DNA of 64,000 bases from DASVVT01 sp036386415 (GCA_036386415.1 DASVVT010000061.1:14557-78556), one strand, 5' to 3'. Counted from the stretch's first letter, positions 41,992-50,859 are shown. Made by a program: numbers and translations. Notes: generated by a model not told the origin, from the sequence alone.

Positions 41992-43041
41992 ATGAGAATT
42001 ATAACTTCACTCCTGTTATTCGCCCTTCTCTGTTTCAGCGCTTCACGGGCGGCTCAAGCTCAGGATCAGGGTCAGACGCCGCCCGCACCGGTTGAGAGCG
42101 CGACCGGTGCGCCGGGCGTCGTTAGTGACCTGGGCATTCAGAACTATGTGCTCGGCCCCGGCGATACTGTCGATGTCAGGGTCTTCCAGCAGCCGGACTT
42201 GAGCAGCACGGCAGAGGTCGATGCCGAGGGGAACGTCTCTTCACTACCTTTTATCCAGCCGATCCGCGCTCAGTGCCGCACGGAGAAGGAAGTGGCGAAA
42301 GACATCATCGCCGCCTATTCCAAATTCCTTCAGAACCCGCAGGTCAGCGTGCGAATCACGGGGCGCAACAGTCGTCCTCCGGCCATCGTGCATGGCGCCG
42401 TACACCAGCCGCAGCGCGTGCAGATGCTGCGCGACGTTCGACTCAATGAGTTGATCGCCGTCACAGGAGGCTTTACAGAGAAGGCTAACGGCGACATCCA
42501 AATCTTGCATACGTGGAAAGTGTTGTGTCCGCAGCCGGGCGAAGTGGTCGAGCCTGAAGTGCACGTCACGAATGACGGGCTGAAGATTCCTTTCAAGATC
42601 GTCAAGATCGCAGACCTCGCGGCGGGCAAAGAGGAAGCCAATCCGGTTGTCCGTCCCGGTGACGTAGTGATGGTGCAGGAGGCAGAGCCAGTCTACATCA
42701 CTGGCAGCGTCGCCAATCCACAGGGTCTCTACCTGCGTGACAACCTGCGCCTGAGCCGCGCCATCGCGATGGTCGGCGGGATGGGCAAAAATGCCAAGCT
42801 AAATGACGTCAGGATTTACAGGCAGAAGCCCCGCTCCACGGAACAGGAAGTCATCAGAGTGGATTACGCCGCGATCAAGAAGGGGCAGAAAGAGGATATC
42901 TTCCTTCAGCCTTACGATATCATAGAGGTTCCCGAAAACGGCCCCTTTTCCGGGGCGCGTGTCCTCTCAACGCTGCTCGGCGGCGCGCTCAATCTAGGCC
43001 CGCAGACTCTCATGCGATTGCCGATGCGCGTTCTTTATTAA
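41992..43041 (+). CDS. Polysaccharide export protein (Wza-like, SLBB)
   Basis: This 349-residue protein has a signal peptide (TSLLLFALLCFSASRAAQAQ) and the Poly_export domain (YVLGPGDTVDVRVFQQPDLS, then AEGNVSSLPFIQPI). SLBB-type segments follow (RPPAIVHGAVHQPQRVQMLR, then VYITGSVANPQGLYLRDNLR). Wza-type proteins form the outer-membrane channel for capsule or exopolysaccharide. It lacks a lipobox Cys at the usual place, so it may be periplasmic or differently anchored. No Wzc kinase or glycosyltransferase is next to it. GGAGG sets the start at 41992. Confidence 0.88.
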   Translation: MRIITSLLLFALLCFSASRAAQAQDQGQTPPAPVESATGAPGVVSDLGIQNYVLGPGDTVDVRVFQQPDLSSTAEVDAEGNVSSLPFIQPIRAQCRTEKEVAKDIIAAYSKFLQNPQVSVRITGRNSRPPAIVHGAVHQPQRVQMLRDVRLNELIAVTGGFTEKANGDIQILHTWKVLCPQPGEVVEPEVHVTNDGLKIPFKIVKIADLAAGKEEANPVVRPGDVVMVQEAEPVYITGSVANPQGLYLRDNLRLSRAIAMVGGMGKNAKLNDVRIYRQKPRSTEQEVIRVDYAAIKKGQKEDIFLQPYDIIEVPENGPFSGARVLSTLLGGALNLGPQTLMRLPMRVLY

Positions 43042-43211
43042 ACGCCGGTGAAGCTTTCAAAGCCTTTCAAGGCAGCGTGAGGTTGGTCGCAAGAGAATCG
43101 GCCAGCCTCTTTGTTTTGCGCGTGGGGCTTGGGGCGCGCCCCACGCTTGCCTTCAGCCGCTCGCGTTGTGATAGATTATTGAGACCTGGGAAGAGACCGA
43201 AGGGAGAGAAC

Positions 43212-43547
43212 ATGAGTCGGAGAGCCCCAACAACTAGCGCCCGCAGTAAGCGTGGACGCCGCAACACGCTGCTCTGGATCCTCGGCATGACGGCCATTGT
43301 CGTCGCGCTGCTGTACTGGGAAAGAATTGCGCTGCTCTACGTGCTGGCGACGTTCGGGTTGACGGCGCTGATGATCATCGTCGCCCTGGCAGACCTGGGA
43401 GGCAGTAAGAAGATCGTCGGCGAGCCCGCTCCTGCGGATGATGCGGCAGCCATCGGCAGCGGTATCAGCTCAAGCGTGGCGTCCGGCGCGGCGGCGTCAA
43501 CAACAACAACAACATCTTCTGCTGCTCGCGCGTCCAAGCGCAGATGA
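43212..43547 (+). CDS. Small membrane protein with two helices, unknown
   Basis: This 111-residue protein has a basic N-terminus (RSKRGRRNTLLWILG), two transmembrane segments (GMTAIVVALLYWERIA and YVLATFGLTALMIIVALADL) and a Ser/Ala/Thr-rich soluble tail with a run of Thr. No motif was recognised. AGGGAG at 43201 sets the ATG at 43212; the open frame continues upstream but reads poorly. Confidence 0.6.
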   Translation: MSRRAPTTSARSKRGRRNTLLWILGMTAIVVALLYWERIALLYVLATFGLTALMIIVALADLGGSKKIVGEPAPADDAAAIGSGISSSVASGAAASTTTTTSSAARASKRR

Positions 43548-43917
43548 CGACTGAGCGTCTGCTCCTCTGCGAACAGCAGCTTCCACGCTCTCGATCCCGC
43601 TCGACACTGTGGCGTTTTGGTCGCGTGCGACGTGTTCCACCAGGGAGAGCAGGGATGAGTGATGAATGATTGAGCCAACCACTCTTTGATTCAATCACTC
43701 AATCCTTTTTCACCCCTTCTCCCTCTACCCTTAGAGCAAATTACAATTGAGAGTATGGGAAGAGCGAACGTCTCACCGCAAAGAACGCCAGGGAGGAAGA
43801 CGCCAAGGGCGCAAAGGGTTCTTCTCTGCGACCTTGGCGCGTTCTCTTGGCGACCTTTGCGGTTTATCTTCCGTACTGCCAAATGAAATCCGCTCTAATT
43901 GACGCAAACATAAAGCT
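43548..43917. other. Intergenic region with two inverted repeats
   Basis: A short GATGAATGATTGA/TCAATCACTCAATC repeat lies near 43648-43705 and the larger GCAAAGG-type repeat at 43769-43866. No gene was recognised. Confidence 0.5.
43769..43866. repeat. Intergenic inverted repeat, GCAAAGG/CCAAGGGCGC type
   Basis: CCGCAAAGAACGCC and GACGCCAAGGGCGCAAAGGG on the left are mirrored by GACCTTGGCGCGTTC and GACCTTTGCGG on the right. It belongs to the same family as 511-607. Confidence 0.85.
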
Positions 43918-44586
43918 ATGTCAAAGCGCACACTGTTGAGTTGGAGTAGCGGCAAGGATAGCGCCTGGGCTCTACACCTGCTGCGCGAGCAACCTGACAT
44001 CCAGGTGGTCGGGCTGGTGACGACGCTCAACGAAGCTTACGAGCGCGTCGCCATGCACGCCGTCAGGTTGGAGCTGTTGCAGCGTCAGGCTGAAGCCGTC
44101 GGGCTGCCATTGCATCTCGTCTATCTACCGCAGCCATGCAGCAACGCTGAATACGAAGACGCGATGCGAAAGCTTGTTGAAGAGGCTCGCCGACAGGAGA
44201 TTGAATGTATGGCTTTCGGCGATCTCTTTCTTGAGGATATACGTCAGTATCGCGAGACGAAACTCTCTGGCACAGGCATTGATCCGCTGTTTCCGTTGTG
44301 GGGCATACCAACCGGCATACTGGCGCGCCGGATGATCTCAGGCGGGCTGCGCGCACGTTTGACTTGCGTCGATCCGCAGCAACTCTCCGCCAGCTTTGCC
44401 GGACGCGAATTTGACGAGCGGCTGCTTAAAGAGCTTCCAGCGCACATTGATCCCTGCGGAGAGCGGGGTGAGTTTCATACTTTCGCTTATGACGGGCCGA
44501 TGTTCGATAAACCTGTAGCTGTCCTGGCGGGCGAGATCGTCTCGCGGGACGGGTTCGTCTTTGCAGATTTGCTCCACACCTCTTAA
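43918..44586 (+). CDS. Diphthine-ammonia ligase-like (Dph6) ATPase
   Basis: This 222-residue PP-loop ATPase of the adenine nucleotide alpha hydrolase family has LSWSSGKDSAWAL (PP-loop SSGKDS) and the family C-terminal elements LFPLWG, DPCGERGEFHTFAYDGPMF. In archaea and eukaryotes Dph6 amidates diphthine on EF2; bacteria lack diphthamide, so the bacterial substrate is unknown. It stands alone. Confidence 0.85.
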   Translation: MSKRTLLSWSSGKDSAWALHLLREQPDIQVVGLVTTLNEAYERVAMHAVRLELLQRQAEAVGLPLHLVYLPQPCSNAEYEDAMRKLVEEARRQEIECMAFGDLFLEDIRQYRETKLSGTGIDPLFPLWGIPTGILARRMISGGLRARLTCVDPQQLSASFAGREFDERLLKELPAHIDPCGERGEFHTFAYDGPMFDKPVAVLAGEIVSRDGFVFADLLHTS

Positions 44587-44656
44587 AACTCAAACGCACC
44601 TGGAAATCGTTTGCCCGAAGATGCTCTAGATAGTCACCTGAATTCTGTCTACTGCT

Positions 44657-45415
44657 TCATTTAAGCGAGAGGCTTTCGTACTCTCCTGTCGCTCTCCTGG
44701 TCTTAATCTCTTCCTTGAGATCGTGAATGTCGGAGGCTACTTCTTGAAGTTGCCCGCTGGTGCGCTTCACGTCGTCGCGGACGGTCTCCATCTCGCCCGT
44801 AATGTCTTTGACTTCCCGTTTGACCTCTTCCACTTCATGCTTCACCTTTTCGGCTTCTTCATCGGTTGTCTCTTCGATCACTTGCAGAACCTCCTGCGGT
44901 TCGGGCGAGACTTTGAGCGCCTCGACTTCCGGGTCGGATTGAAAGTTGAAGCGGCTGCTCATGCCGTCGAGTTGCTTGGTGATTTCGTCCAGCATCTCCA
45001 GCACCTTGGTCGCCTTCTGTTCGGCCAGCAGGTTGACTTGCAGGTCAAGCTCTGCGCGCTTATCGCTCACCTCCGAGAGGCGATTCTGTGAGATCAGTAC
45101 GAAGGTGGACAGGAAGATCGCTTCAAGCGAGACGACCAGCGTGAGGAAGCTAAAGGGAAACGGATCAAACTCGCTGATGTGCGGTATGCGTATGAGTCCG
45201 ATGTTGAGCAAGACCCAGAGTCCGAACCAGATGGCGTGAAAGTAAACGAAGGCCATTGAGCCGGAGAAATTCGTGACGCTATCTGCGATGCGATCCTGAA
45301 GGTTGCGCGCCTCTGCTGTCTGACGCTGCATCTGCTGGATAGCCGAGATGTTCTTGCGCATGATCTCGCCCTGCGATATGGCTTCACTGCTCATTCTATT
45401 AAATTCAACCTCCAT
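44657..45415 (-). CDS. DUF1003 membrane protein
   Basis: This roughly 252-residue protein has the DUF1003 core (NLQDRIADSVTNFSGSMAFV), two helices (FHAIWFGLWVLLNIGLIRIP, then SFLTLVVSLEAIFLSTFVLI), the conserved SQNRLSEVSDKRAELDLQVN, and a long coiled-coil C-terminus (EKVKHEVEEVKREVKDITGE). The start is uncertain: ATG 45415 has GAAGGTGA 9 nt upstream and begins MEVEFNRM, while the frame is open to GTG 45478. Function is unknown; the family is widespread in bacteria. Confidence 0.8.
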   Translation of the reverse strand: MEVEFNRMSSEAISQGEIMRKNISAIQQMQRQTAEARNLQDRIADSVTNFSGSMAFVYFHAIWFGLWVLLNIGLIRIPHISEFDPFPFSFLTLVVSLEAIFLSTFVLISQNRLSEVSDKRAELDLQVNLLAEQKATKVLEMLDEITKQLDGMSSRFNFQSDPEVEALKVSPEPQEVLQVIEETTDEEAEKVKHEVEEVKREVKDITGEMETVRDDVKRTSGQLQEVASDIHDLKEEIKTRRATGEYESLSLK

Positions 45416-45894
45416 CGTCCGGTCACCTTCAGCGACGTTGATTTGCATCCAATCTGCGGCGGCGGCGGTGGCTGCCACCGGATCGCTTTATCGTCCGGGT
45501 TCGATAATCGAAATCCATATCCTTCAATCAAGTCGTATGCCAACTGTCCAGGCGCTAAATTCGACGCGATTAAAGGGCTGCGGCGTACTTATTTGATGCA
45601 TTTCGAGGCGGCGGCTTCTCATATTTACACTCTCCGCTGACTTTCAAGCGCGCGGCCTTCCGGTCTTTATCTATTGTGTGAACTGGATTTTGTGAGAGAA
45701 TGAGAGAGGCCGTTAGGGACTCTGAAGAGGCAGTCCGAAGAGACGCGCCCTCCATGGCCCGTACGTTGCTATGCTGAGTGTGAGGAAATTTTGTGGTACA
45801 GGCCGAAGTTATAGAAAGCTGGAGGAGAGATAGACGGCTCCGGCATCAGAACTGATTCAGGATCATTTCAGCCTGTTCGGTCATTATCTGAAAA
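45416..45894. other. Intergenic region between divergent genes
   Basis: No structure or gene was recognised. It should contain the promoters for the DUF1003 gene and the matrixin gene. Confidence 0.45.
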
Positions 45895-48003
45895 ATGCGT
45901 CAACTGGTCATTACATTCGGGCTCGCCGTAACGATGATTCTCTCGGCAGTCCCCGTGCGTCCATACACGCTCCAGTTTACAGACACTTCAAACTCCGTTC
46001 AGATCAAGTGGCCGACCAACACAATCAACATCGCGCTCTCGACATCGCTCGTGCAGTCGCCGGGCAACATCAAGAGTGGCAGTGATGTCATGGGTGCGGT
46101 GCGCAGAGCCCTGGCGCACTGGTCGGAAGCGGCCAACATAAATTTCGTCGAATCCCAGTCGGCTGTGAAGTCGATCAGTCCGGCAGGCAGTAGTGGCGAT
46201 GGGATCAGCCTGATTACTGTCGCGCAGACGCCGGAAAACCTCGCCCCCTTCCGAGGTGCGAGCAGCGAGATGTCCGGGCGCACACGCGTCTTCTTCACAC
46301 GCAAGGGCAGTATCACCGAAGCCGACATCATCTTGAACCCGACGCAGCAGTTCTCCACAGACGGTACACCGGGCACTTATGATCTCGAAGCCACCTTCAC
46401 GCATGAGATAGGTCACCTGCTCGGACTCGAACATTCAGGCATCGTCGGCTCGACGATGCAGCCGCGTCAGGGTAAGAACGGAATCTACAGCCTGGCTGCC
46501 TGGACGCCGCGCACGCTCTCTGAAGACGACCGCGCGGGCGTGCGCGCGCTCTACGGGATGCGACCCGGAATGAACCGGCGAGGCACGATTGCAGGCACGA
46601 TCAGTTATAACGGGGGTGCACTCGCATTCGGCGCGAACGTGTGGGTGGAAGAGGCGACGACGGGGCGTGTCAGCGCGAGCAACATCACCTTGACGACCGG
46701 CGCGTATCGGATAGAGGGGCTGCTGCCGGGCAGCTATCGCGTCATGGTCGAGCCCTTGAACGGGTCTGTCTTCGCCGCCGAGATCGCTTCCCAGCGCGGC
46801 GCTTACGCGGGGCTGACAGCTAATCAACCCACCGCCTTTCGCACGGAAGAGATCGGGCAGGTCAGCGTCGCGGCCAATGCGACGGTGACGCTCAACGCGC
46901 AGCTTCCGTCTGAAGCGCCGCTCCTGAACCCTTCGCTCGTAGGTCTGAACGGGCAACTCTCGACTATCAGTGTGCCGATCAACAGGGGGCGTACCTACAC
47001 CGTCTATGTCGGCGGCGAGGGCGTCAACCTCAATCAAATTCCGAATACGGGCATCACCGTCGCCTCGCCTTTCATCGCGGTCAACCCCGCGAGCGTGATG
47101 CAGCAGCAGTTCGGCACAGGCATTCCCGTCATCAGCTTCGATGTGTCGGTCAGCCCCGGCGCTCCCCTTGGCGATTACAGTTTGCGCTTGCAATCGAACA
47201 CGGGCGAGGTCGCGTACCTGGCGGGCAGCCTGTCGGTCGAAGGCTCGGAGCGTAGTAGTAGCAGTAGTAGCAGTAGTAGCACTGACCCAGGAGGTGAGCA
47301 GAGCGAGATATTCATCGCTCCACAGCCCGCGCCGGAGTTTGAAAGAGAAGCACTCGCCGCCGGAAGCCTCGTTTCCATATCGGGGACTGGATTATCCGAC
47401 ACGAGCATCAAAGCTGCGGACCCCGAACATGGCGCGGCTGGCGTGCAGTTGCCCACTAAACTGGGCCGCACAGAGGTTGTACTGACGGACTCCTCCGGCG
47501 CGATTCGTTACGCGCCGCTCACACGGGTCAGCCCCACGCGCGTCAGCTTTCAAATCCCGGATGAGGCGACTCTCGGCACGGCGCTTGTCGAAGTCGTGCG
47601 CGATGGCGCGGAGGTACGAGCGAGCACCGCCCTGGAAATCGTCCGCGCCCGTCCGGCGCTGTTAACGCAGGACGGCACGGGCGCTGCGCTCGCTCTGAAC
47701 GCGGAGACCCTGCTGCCCGCATCCGTCGTCGCCTTGACGGCGCAAGATCAAACGGGCTCTCGGTCGGCGCGCCACCGCATCGTCATCTTCTGCACGGGGC
47801 TTCGTTATGCGGAGAACTCGAGTGCCAGATTCGGCGGTCAAGGTGTAATGATCGAATCGATCAGCGTCGTGCCCGATTTTCCGGGCCTCGACCGGGTGAT
47901 TCTAGTGCTCCCGGTTGATACGAGCCTCATGGGTAGAAGAGACTTTGTGCTCACGGCGGATGGTCATCAGACTGAGCCCGCGCATCTGATCGTGGCCTTA
48001 TAA
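45895..48003 (+). CDS. Secreted matrixin-family metalloprotease with C-terminal Acidobacteria exoprotein domain
   Basis: This 702-residue protein has a signal peptide (LVITFGLAVTMILSAVPVRP) and a matrixin/astacin-like zinc protease domain (residues 25-220) with HEIGHLLGLEHS (HExxHxxGxxH). A carboxypeptidase-regulatory-like beta domain follows (GTIAGTISYNGGAL, IEGLLPGSYRVMVEPL), then Ig-like repeats and a pure Ser linker encoded by AGT/AGC repeats (47251-47282). The C-terminal domain resembles the TIGR03437-type region of Acidobacteria secreted proteins (TRVSFQIPDEATLGTALVEV). It probably digests extracellular protein. No clear ribosome-binding site precedes ATG 45895. Confidence 0.88.
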   Translation: MRQLVITFGLAVTMILSAVPVRPYTLQFTDTSNSVQIKWPTNTINIALSTSLVQSPGNIKSGSDVMGAVRRALAHWSEAANINFVESQSAVKSISPAGSSGDGISLITVAQTPENLAPFRGASSEMSGRTRVFFTRKGSITEADIILNPTQQFSTDGTPGTYDLEATFTHEIGHLLGLEHSGIVGSTMQPRQGKNGIYSLAAWTPRTLSEDDRAGVRALYGMRPGMNRRGTIAGTISYNGGALAFGANVWVEEATTGRVSASNITLTTGAYRIEGLLPGSYRVMVEPLNGSVFAAEIASQRGAYAGLTANQPTAFRTEEIGQVSVAANATVTLNAQLPSEAPLLNPSLVGLNGQLSTISVPINRGRTYTVYVGGEGVNLNQIPNTGITVASPFIAVNPASVMQQQFGTGIPVISFDVSVSPGAPLGDYSLRLQSNTGEVAYLAGSLSVEGSERSSSSSSSSSTDPGGEQSEIFIAPQPAPEFEREALAAGSLVSISGTGLSDTSIKAADPEHGAAGVQLPTKLGRTEVVLTDSSGAIRYAPLTRVSPTRVSFQIPDEATLGTALVEVVRDGAEVRASTALEIVRARPALLTQDGTGAALALNAETLLPASVVALTAQDQTGSRSARHRIVIFCTGLRYAENSSARFGGQGVMIESISVVPDFPGLDRVILVLPVDTSLMGRRDFVLTADGHQTEPAHLIVAL

Positions 48004-48113
48004 ACGAGGTTGCCGAAAGAGTACGCGCAAGCACCCGTTTGCCATGTGTTTGCCAAAGATAGTGGGGAGCTTTTGAGCACCGTCGGGAAAACTTCGTGAC
48101 CCAATATTTCTAG

Positions 48114-48142
48114 TTGAAACTTTACCTTGACTTGTGCATAAT
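48114..48142 (+). promoter_or_regulatory. Promoter of a small RNA
   Basis: TTGAAA (48114-48119), 17-bp spacer, CATAAT (48137-48142). It stands directly before a structured transcript that ends in an intrinsic terminator. Confidence 0.65.
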
Positions 48143-48148
48143 CTGGTT

Positions 48149-48243
48149 GCGCTCACCTCCCCGGTGGGCGAAGTGGTCGCGTGGGGTGAGGACACGTGGC
48201 CTTAGGGCGGAGGTAGTGGGAGACCTCCGCCCGCTAATTTTTT
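48149..48243 (+). ncRNA. Candidate structured small RNA or orphan leader, about 95 nt
   Basis: From the predicted start near 48149 to the terminator the transcript would be about 95 nt. CTCACCTC (48152-48159) pairs with GGGGTGAG (48183-48190) with one G-U, enclosing an inner hairpin GCGA-AGTGG-TCGC (48169-48181). A 10-bp terminator stem follows. No reading frame exists. It does not match SRP, 6S, tmRNA, or the ydaO, cobalamin or GEMM sequence patterns I know. It lies 193 nt before the first transporter gene, which has its own candidate promoter (TTGACT at 48289), so an independent sRNA is as likely as an attenuator. Confidence 0.55.
48205..48243 (+). terminator. Intrinsic terminator of the small RNA
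   Basis: GGGCGGAGGT (48205-48214) pairs exactly with ACCTCCGCCC (48223-48232). GCTAATTTTTT follows. Confidence 0.9.
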
Positions 48244-48435
48244 AGAGCTAAAAAAAGCGTCTGCATCCCCGCGTCCCGCTCATCATTCTTGACTTTCGCC
48301 GAAATCATCTTACTATACGCACGAAAAGGCGAGCCCTTGCTTGTCTGTAAAAACCCCCATTAGAATTAAGGCGGTGGACTTCAAACTTAAAGGTAAGGAA
48401 GGGGCAGCCGCGCTGCTTCGTTCCGAAAGTTGCGA

Positions 48436-50451
48436 ATGGCCGCGTTTACGAACTCGAAGCGACGTTTCAAACTCTGGTTTTTCAGAGGGGTTAAAGAAAT
48501 AGAAGGCCCTCACGAAAAGGAGGGTCAGCATCACCAGCATCCCTGGTGGCAGGTGATGTGTCTCACAGGTGTCGATTACTTCTCCACGCTCGGCTACCAG
48601 CCCGGCATTGCGTTTGTCGCCGCAGGCGCGCTCTCGCCGATTGCGACCCTTGTCCTAGTCCTGCTGACTCTCTTCGGGGCGCTGCCGATGTACAATCGCG
48701 TTGCCGCCGAGAGTCCGCACGGCGACGGCTCCATCTCGATGCTGGAAAACTTGCTCTCCCGGTGGAAGGGTAAGCTGTTCGTCCTCGCCCTCCTGGGCTT
48801 CGCCGCAACCAGCTTCATTATTACCATCACACTCTCGGCGGCTGACGCCACCGCCCACATCGTCGAAAACCCGTTCGTAGTAGATCATCTACAGTTTCTG
48901 CATCATCGGATCATCGTCACCCTGATATTGGTTGCGGCGCTTGGCGCTGTCTTTCTCAAAGGGTTCAAAGAAGCCGTCGGAATCGCTGTCTTCCTGGTGG
49001 CGATCTATCTCCTGCTGAATTTCGTCATCATCTTCGTGGGCTTCTATCAGATTGCGACACACCCGCAGGAAATATCAGACTGGAAAGCAACGCTCTTTCA
49101 GGGTCATCCCAATCCGTTGATGATGATCGGGGCGGCGCTCTTCGTCTTTCCCAAACTCGCGCTCGGTCTGTCGGGATTTGAGACTGGAGTGGTGGTCATG
49201 CCGCTCGTGCGTGGGGATCGAAATTTGAGTGAGGAGGAACTGGAATCAATCCACTCGACGCGGAGTACGCGAAGCAGGCCCGAGCCTACCGCGCAGGAGC
49301 TTTTAGAGGGGCGCATCCGTAACACACGTAAACTGCTGCGAACAGCCGCGCTGATTATGAGCTTCATGCTGATTGCGAGCAGCATCGTGACCACGCTCCT
49401 GATCCCGCCTGAGGAGTTTCGACCGGAAACGGAGACGCAGGAAGCGGGCGCGGCCAACGGTCGCGCGCTGGCTTACCTGGCGCACTTCTACCTCGGTGAT
49501 CTCTTCGGCACGATTTATGACTTGAGCACGATCTCGATTCTCTGGTTCGCGGGCTCATCTGCTCTGGCAGGTCTTTTAAATATCGTCCCGCGCTACCTGC
49601 CGCGCTACGGGATGGCCCCGGAGTGGGCGAGGGCGACGCGTCCGCTGGTCGTCGTCTTCAGCATCATCTGCTTTATCGTCACCATACTCTTCAGGGCAGA
49701 TGTCGATGCGCAGGGCGGAGCGTACGCGACCGGCGTGCTGGCTCTCATGACTTCGGCAGCCATCGCCGTCACACTTTCGGCCTGGCGCCGAGGGCAGGCC
49801 ATGAGCTGGGCTTTCATGCTGATCTCGCTGGTCTTTGGATACACGACCGTCGTTAATATCCTAGAGCAACCGGAGGGCATCAAGATCGCGTTGATCTTTA
49901 TCGCCATCATCGTCCTCACCTCCCTGGTTTCGCGCGTCTGGCGCACGACTGAGCTTCGCGTGGAGAAGGTCGAGCTGGATGAGAAGGCGAAAGCCTTCAT
50001 TGATGAGGCGAGCCGTGGCACGATCCGCATCATCACCAATCGCTGTGACCGAGGCGACGCCAGCGAATACCAGTTCAAAGAGAAAGAGAAGCGCGAGGAT
50101 AATCACATTCCCGCCGACGAGCCGATCCTCTTCTTCGAGGTCACGCCGGGCGATGCTTCCGAGTTTTCACGCGTGCTCAAGGTGAGAGGTGAAGAGGTGG
50201 ATGGCTTCCGCGTGCTGCGCACGGAAAGCCCCGCTGTTCCGAATGCTATCGCGGCCTTCCTGCTCTACCTGCGCAATAAGACTGGTAAATTGCCGCATGT
50301 CTATTTTGGCTGGAGCGAGGGCAACCCGATTTCATACCTGCTCAAATACATAGCCTTTGGCGAGGGCGATACCGCTCCGGTCACACACGAAGTATTGCGT
50401 CAGGCGGAAAAAGACCCGGAACGTCGTCCGACCGTACACGTCGGCGGATAA
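48436..50451 (+). CDS. APC-superfamily permease, KimA/Kup-like potassium-transporter candidate (first copy)
   Basis: This 671-residue protein has about twelve hydrophobic helices and a C-terminal cytosolic domain of about 170 residues. The conserved N-terminal block HPWWQVMCLTGVDYFSTLGY is shared with the second copy at 50860 at nearly every position. The C-terminal domain has NRCDRGDASEYQFKEKEKRE, HVYFGWSEGNP and ends RRPTVHVGG. The APC assignment is firm by shape; K+ as substrate is inferred from the c-di-AMP riboswitch before the paralogue. This copy has an extra Ser/Arg-rich insertion (IHSTRSTRSRPEPTAQELLE) in a cytosolic loop. ATG 48436 is chosen over TTG 48430. Confidence 0.8.
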   Translation: MAAFTNSKRRFKLWFFRGVKEIEGPHEKEGQHHQHPWWQVMCLTGVDYFSTLGYQPGIAFVAAGALSPIATLVLVLLTLFGALPMYNRVAAESPHGDGSISMLENLLSRWKGKLFVLALLGFAATSFIITITLSAADATAHIVENPFVVDHLQFLHHRIIVTLILVAALGAVFLKGFKEAVGIAVFLVAIYLLLNFVIIFVGFYQIATHPQEISDWKATLFQGHPNPLMMIGAALFVFPKLALGLSGFETGVVVMPLVRGDRNLSEEELESIHSTRSTRSRPEPTAQELLEGRIRNTRKLLRTAALIMSFMLIASSIVTTLLIPPEEFRPETETQEAGAANGRALAYLAHFYLGDLFGTIYDLSTISILWFAGSSALAGLLNIVPRYLPRYGMAPEWARATRPLVVVFSIICFIVTILFRADVDAQGGAYATGVLALMTSAAIAVTLSAWRRGQAMSWAFMLISLVFGYTTVVNILEQPEGIKIALIFIAIIVLTSLVSRVWRTTELRVEKVELDEKAKAFIDEASRGTIRIITNRCDRGDASEYQFKEKEKREDNHIPADEPILFFEVTPGDASEFSRVLKVRGEEVDGFRVLRTESPAVPNAIAAFLLYLRNKTGKLPHVYFGWSEGNPISYLLKYIAFGEGDTAPVTHEVLRQAEKDPERRPTVHVGG

Positions 50452-50454
50452 TAC

Positions 50455-50524
50455 AGTCAGGAGTCTGGAGTCTGGAGTCAACAGAAAAGCTGTTTTCTGA
50501 CTCCAGACTCCAGACTCCTGACTT
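50455..50524. repeat. Heptamer inverted repeat (GTCAGGA/GTCTGGA units)
   Basis: GTCAGGAGTCTGGAGTCTGG and AGTCAACAGAAAAG on the left are mirrored by CTGACTCCAGACTCCAGACT and CCTGACTTTT on the right. It begins 4 nt after the transporter stop. Confidence 0.9.
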
Positions 50525-50530
50525 TTACGG

Positions 50531-50559
50531 TTGTTTTGTTTGTAGTGGGGGCGTAAAAT
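50531..50559 (+). promoter_or_regulatory. Promoter of the riboswitch transcript
   Basis: TTGTTT, a 17-bp spacer and TAAAAT lie 25 nt before the riboswitch P1 stem. Confidence 0.65.
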
Positions 50560-50583
50560 TCAGCCGTTGAAAATTTGTCTGCC

Positions 50584-50761
50584 GAAGTCGCTCGCCGCAC
50601 CTTCCGAAATGCAGGTGCGCGTGACGGGCGACGCGGGGAAACCAACGACCCGCTCTTTGCGGGTCACGGGGCGCATCGAGAAGTTAAGGCGGTGAAGGGA
50701 CGCCGCCTATTTTTCGTAGAACACTTCCAGTTCGAGCCCGTCAGCTAACCTCGTAGGCTTC
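50584..50761 (+). promoter_or_regulatory. c-di-AMP riboswitch (ydaO/yuaA class)
   Basis: The region carries the class's most conserved segments. GCGGGGAAACCAAC at 50633 corresponds to GCGGGGGACCCAAU. A closed hairpin GACCCGC-TCTTT-GCGGGTC follows, then GGGGCGCATC, and CCCGTCAGCTAACCTCGTAG (50737-50756) corresponds to the CCGUCAGCUAACCUCGUAAG signature of B. subtilis ydaO. GAAGTC (50584-50589) pairs with GGCTTC (50756-50761) as P1, and a GCACCT/AGGTGC hairpin gives P2. In the known class c-di-AMP binding favours termination and switches K+ and osmolyte uptake genes off. The terminator at 50797 fits that. Confidence 0.88.
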
Positions 50762-50796
50762 AGGGGAAGGGCAATGCGACCGCAAGCGCACTTTTG

Positions 50797-50834
50797 AAGG
50801 CGCGGTGCACATCTGCTGCACCGCGCCTTTTCTC
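50797..50834 (+). terminator. Riboswitch expression-platform terminator
   Basis: AAGGCGCGGTGCA (50797-50809) pairs exactly with TGCACCGCGCCTT (50817-50829). TTCTC follows, so the T run is TTTT. It sits between the aptamer and the start codon and excludes the upstream frame opening at 50794 as the start. Confidence 0.88.
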
Positions 50835-50859
50835 GTGCGCCGGGACGAGCGGCACGAAA

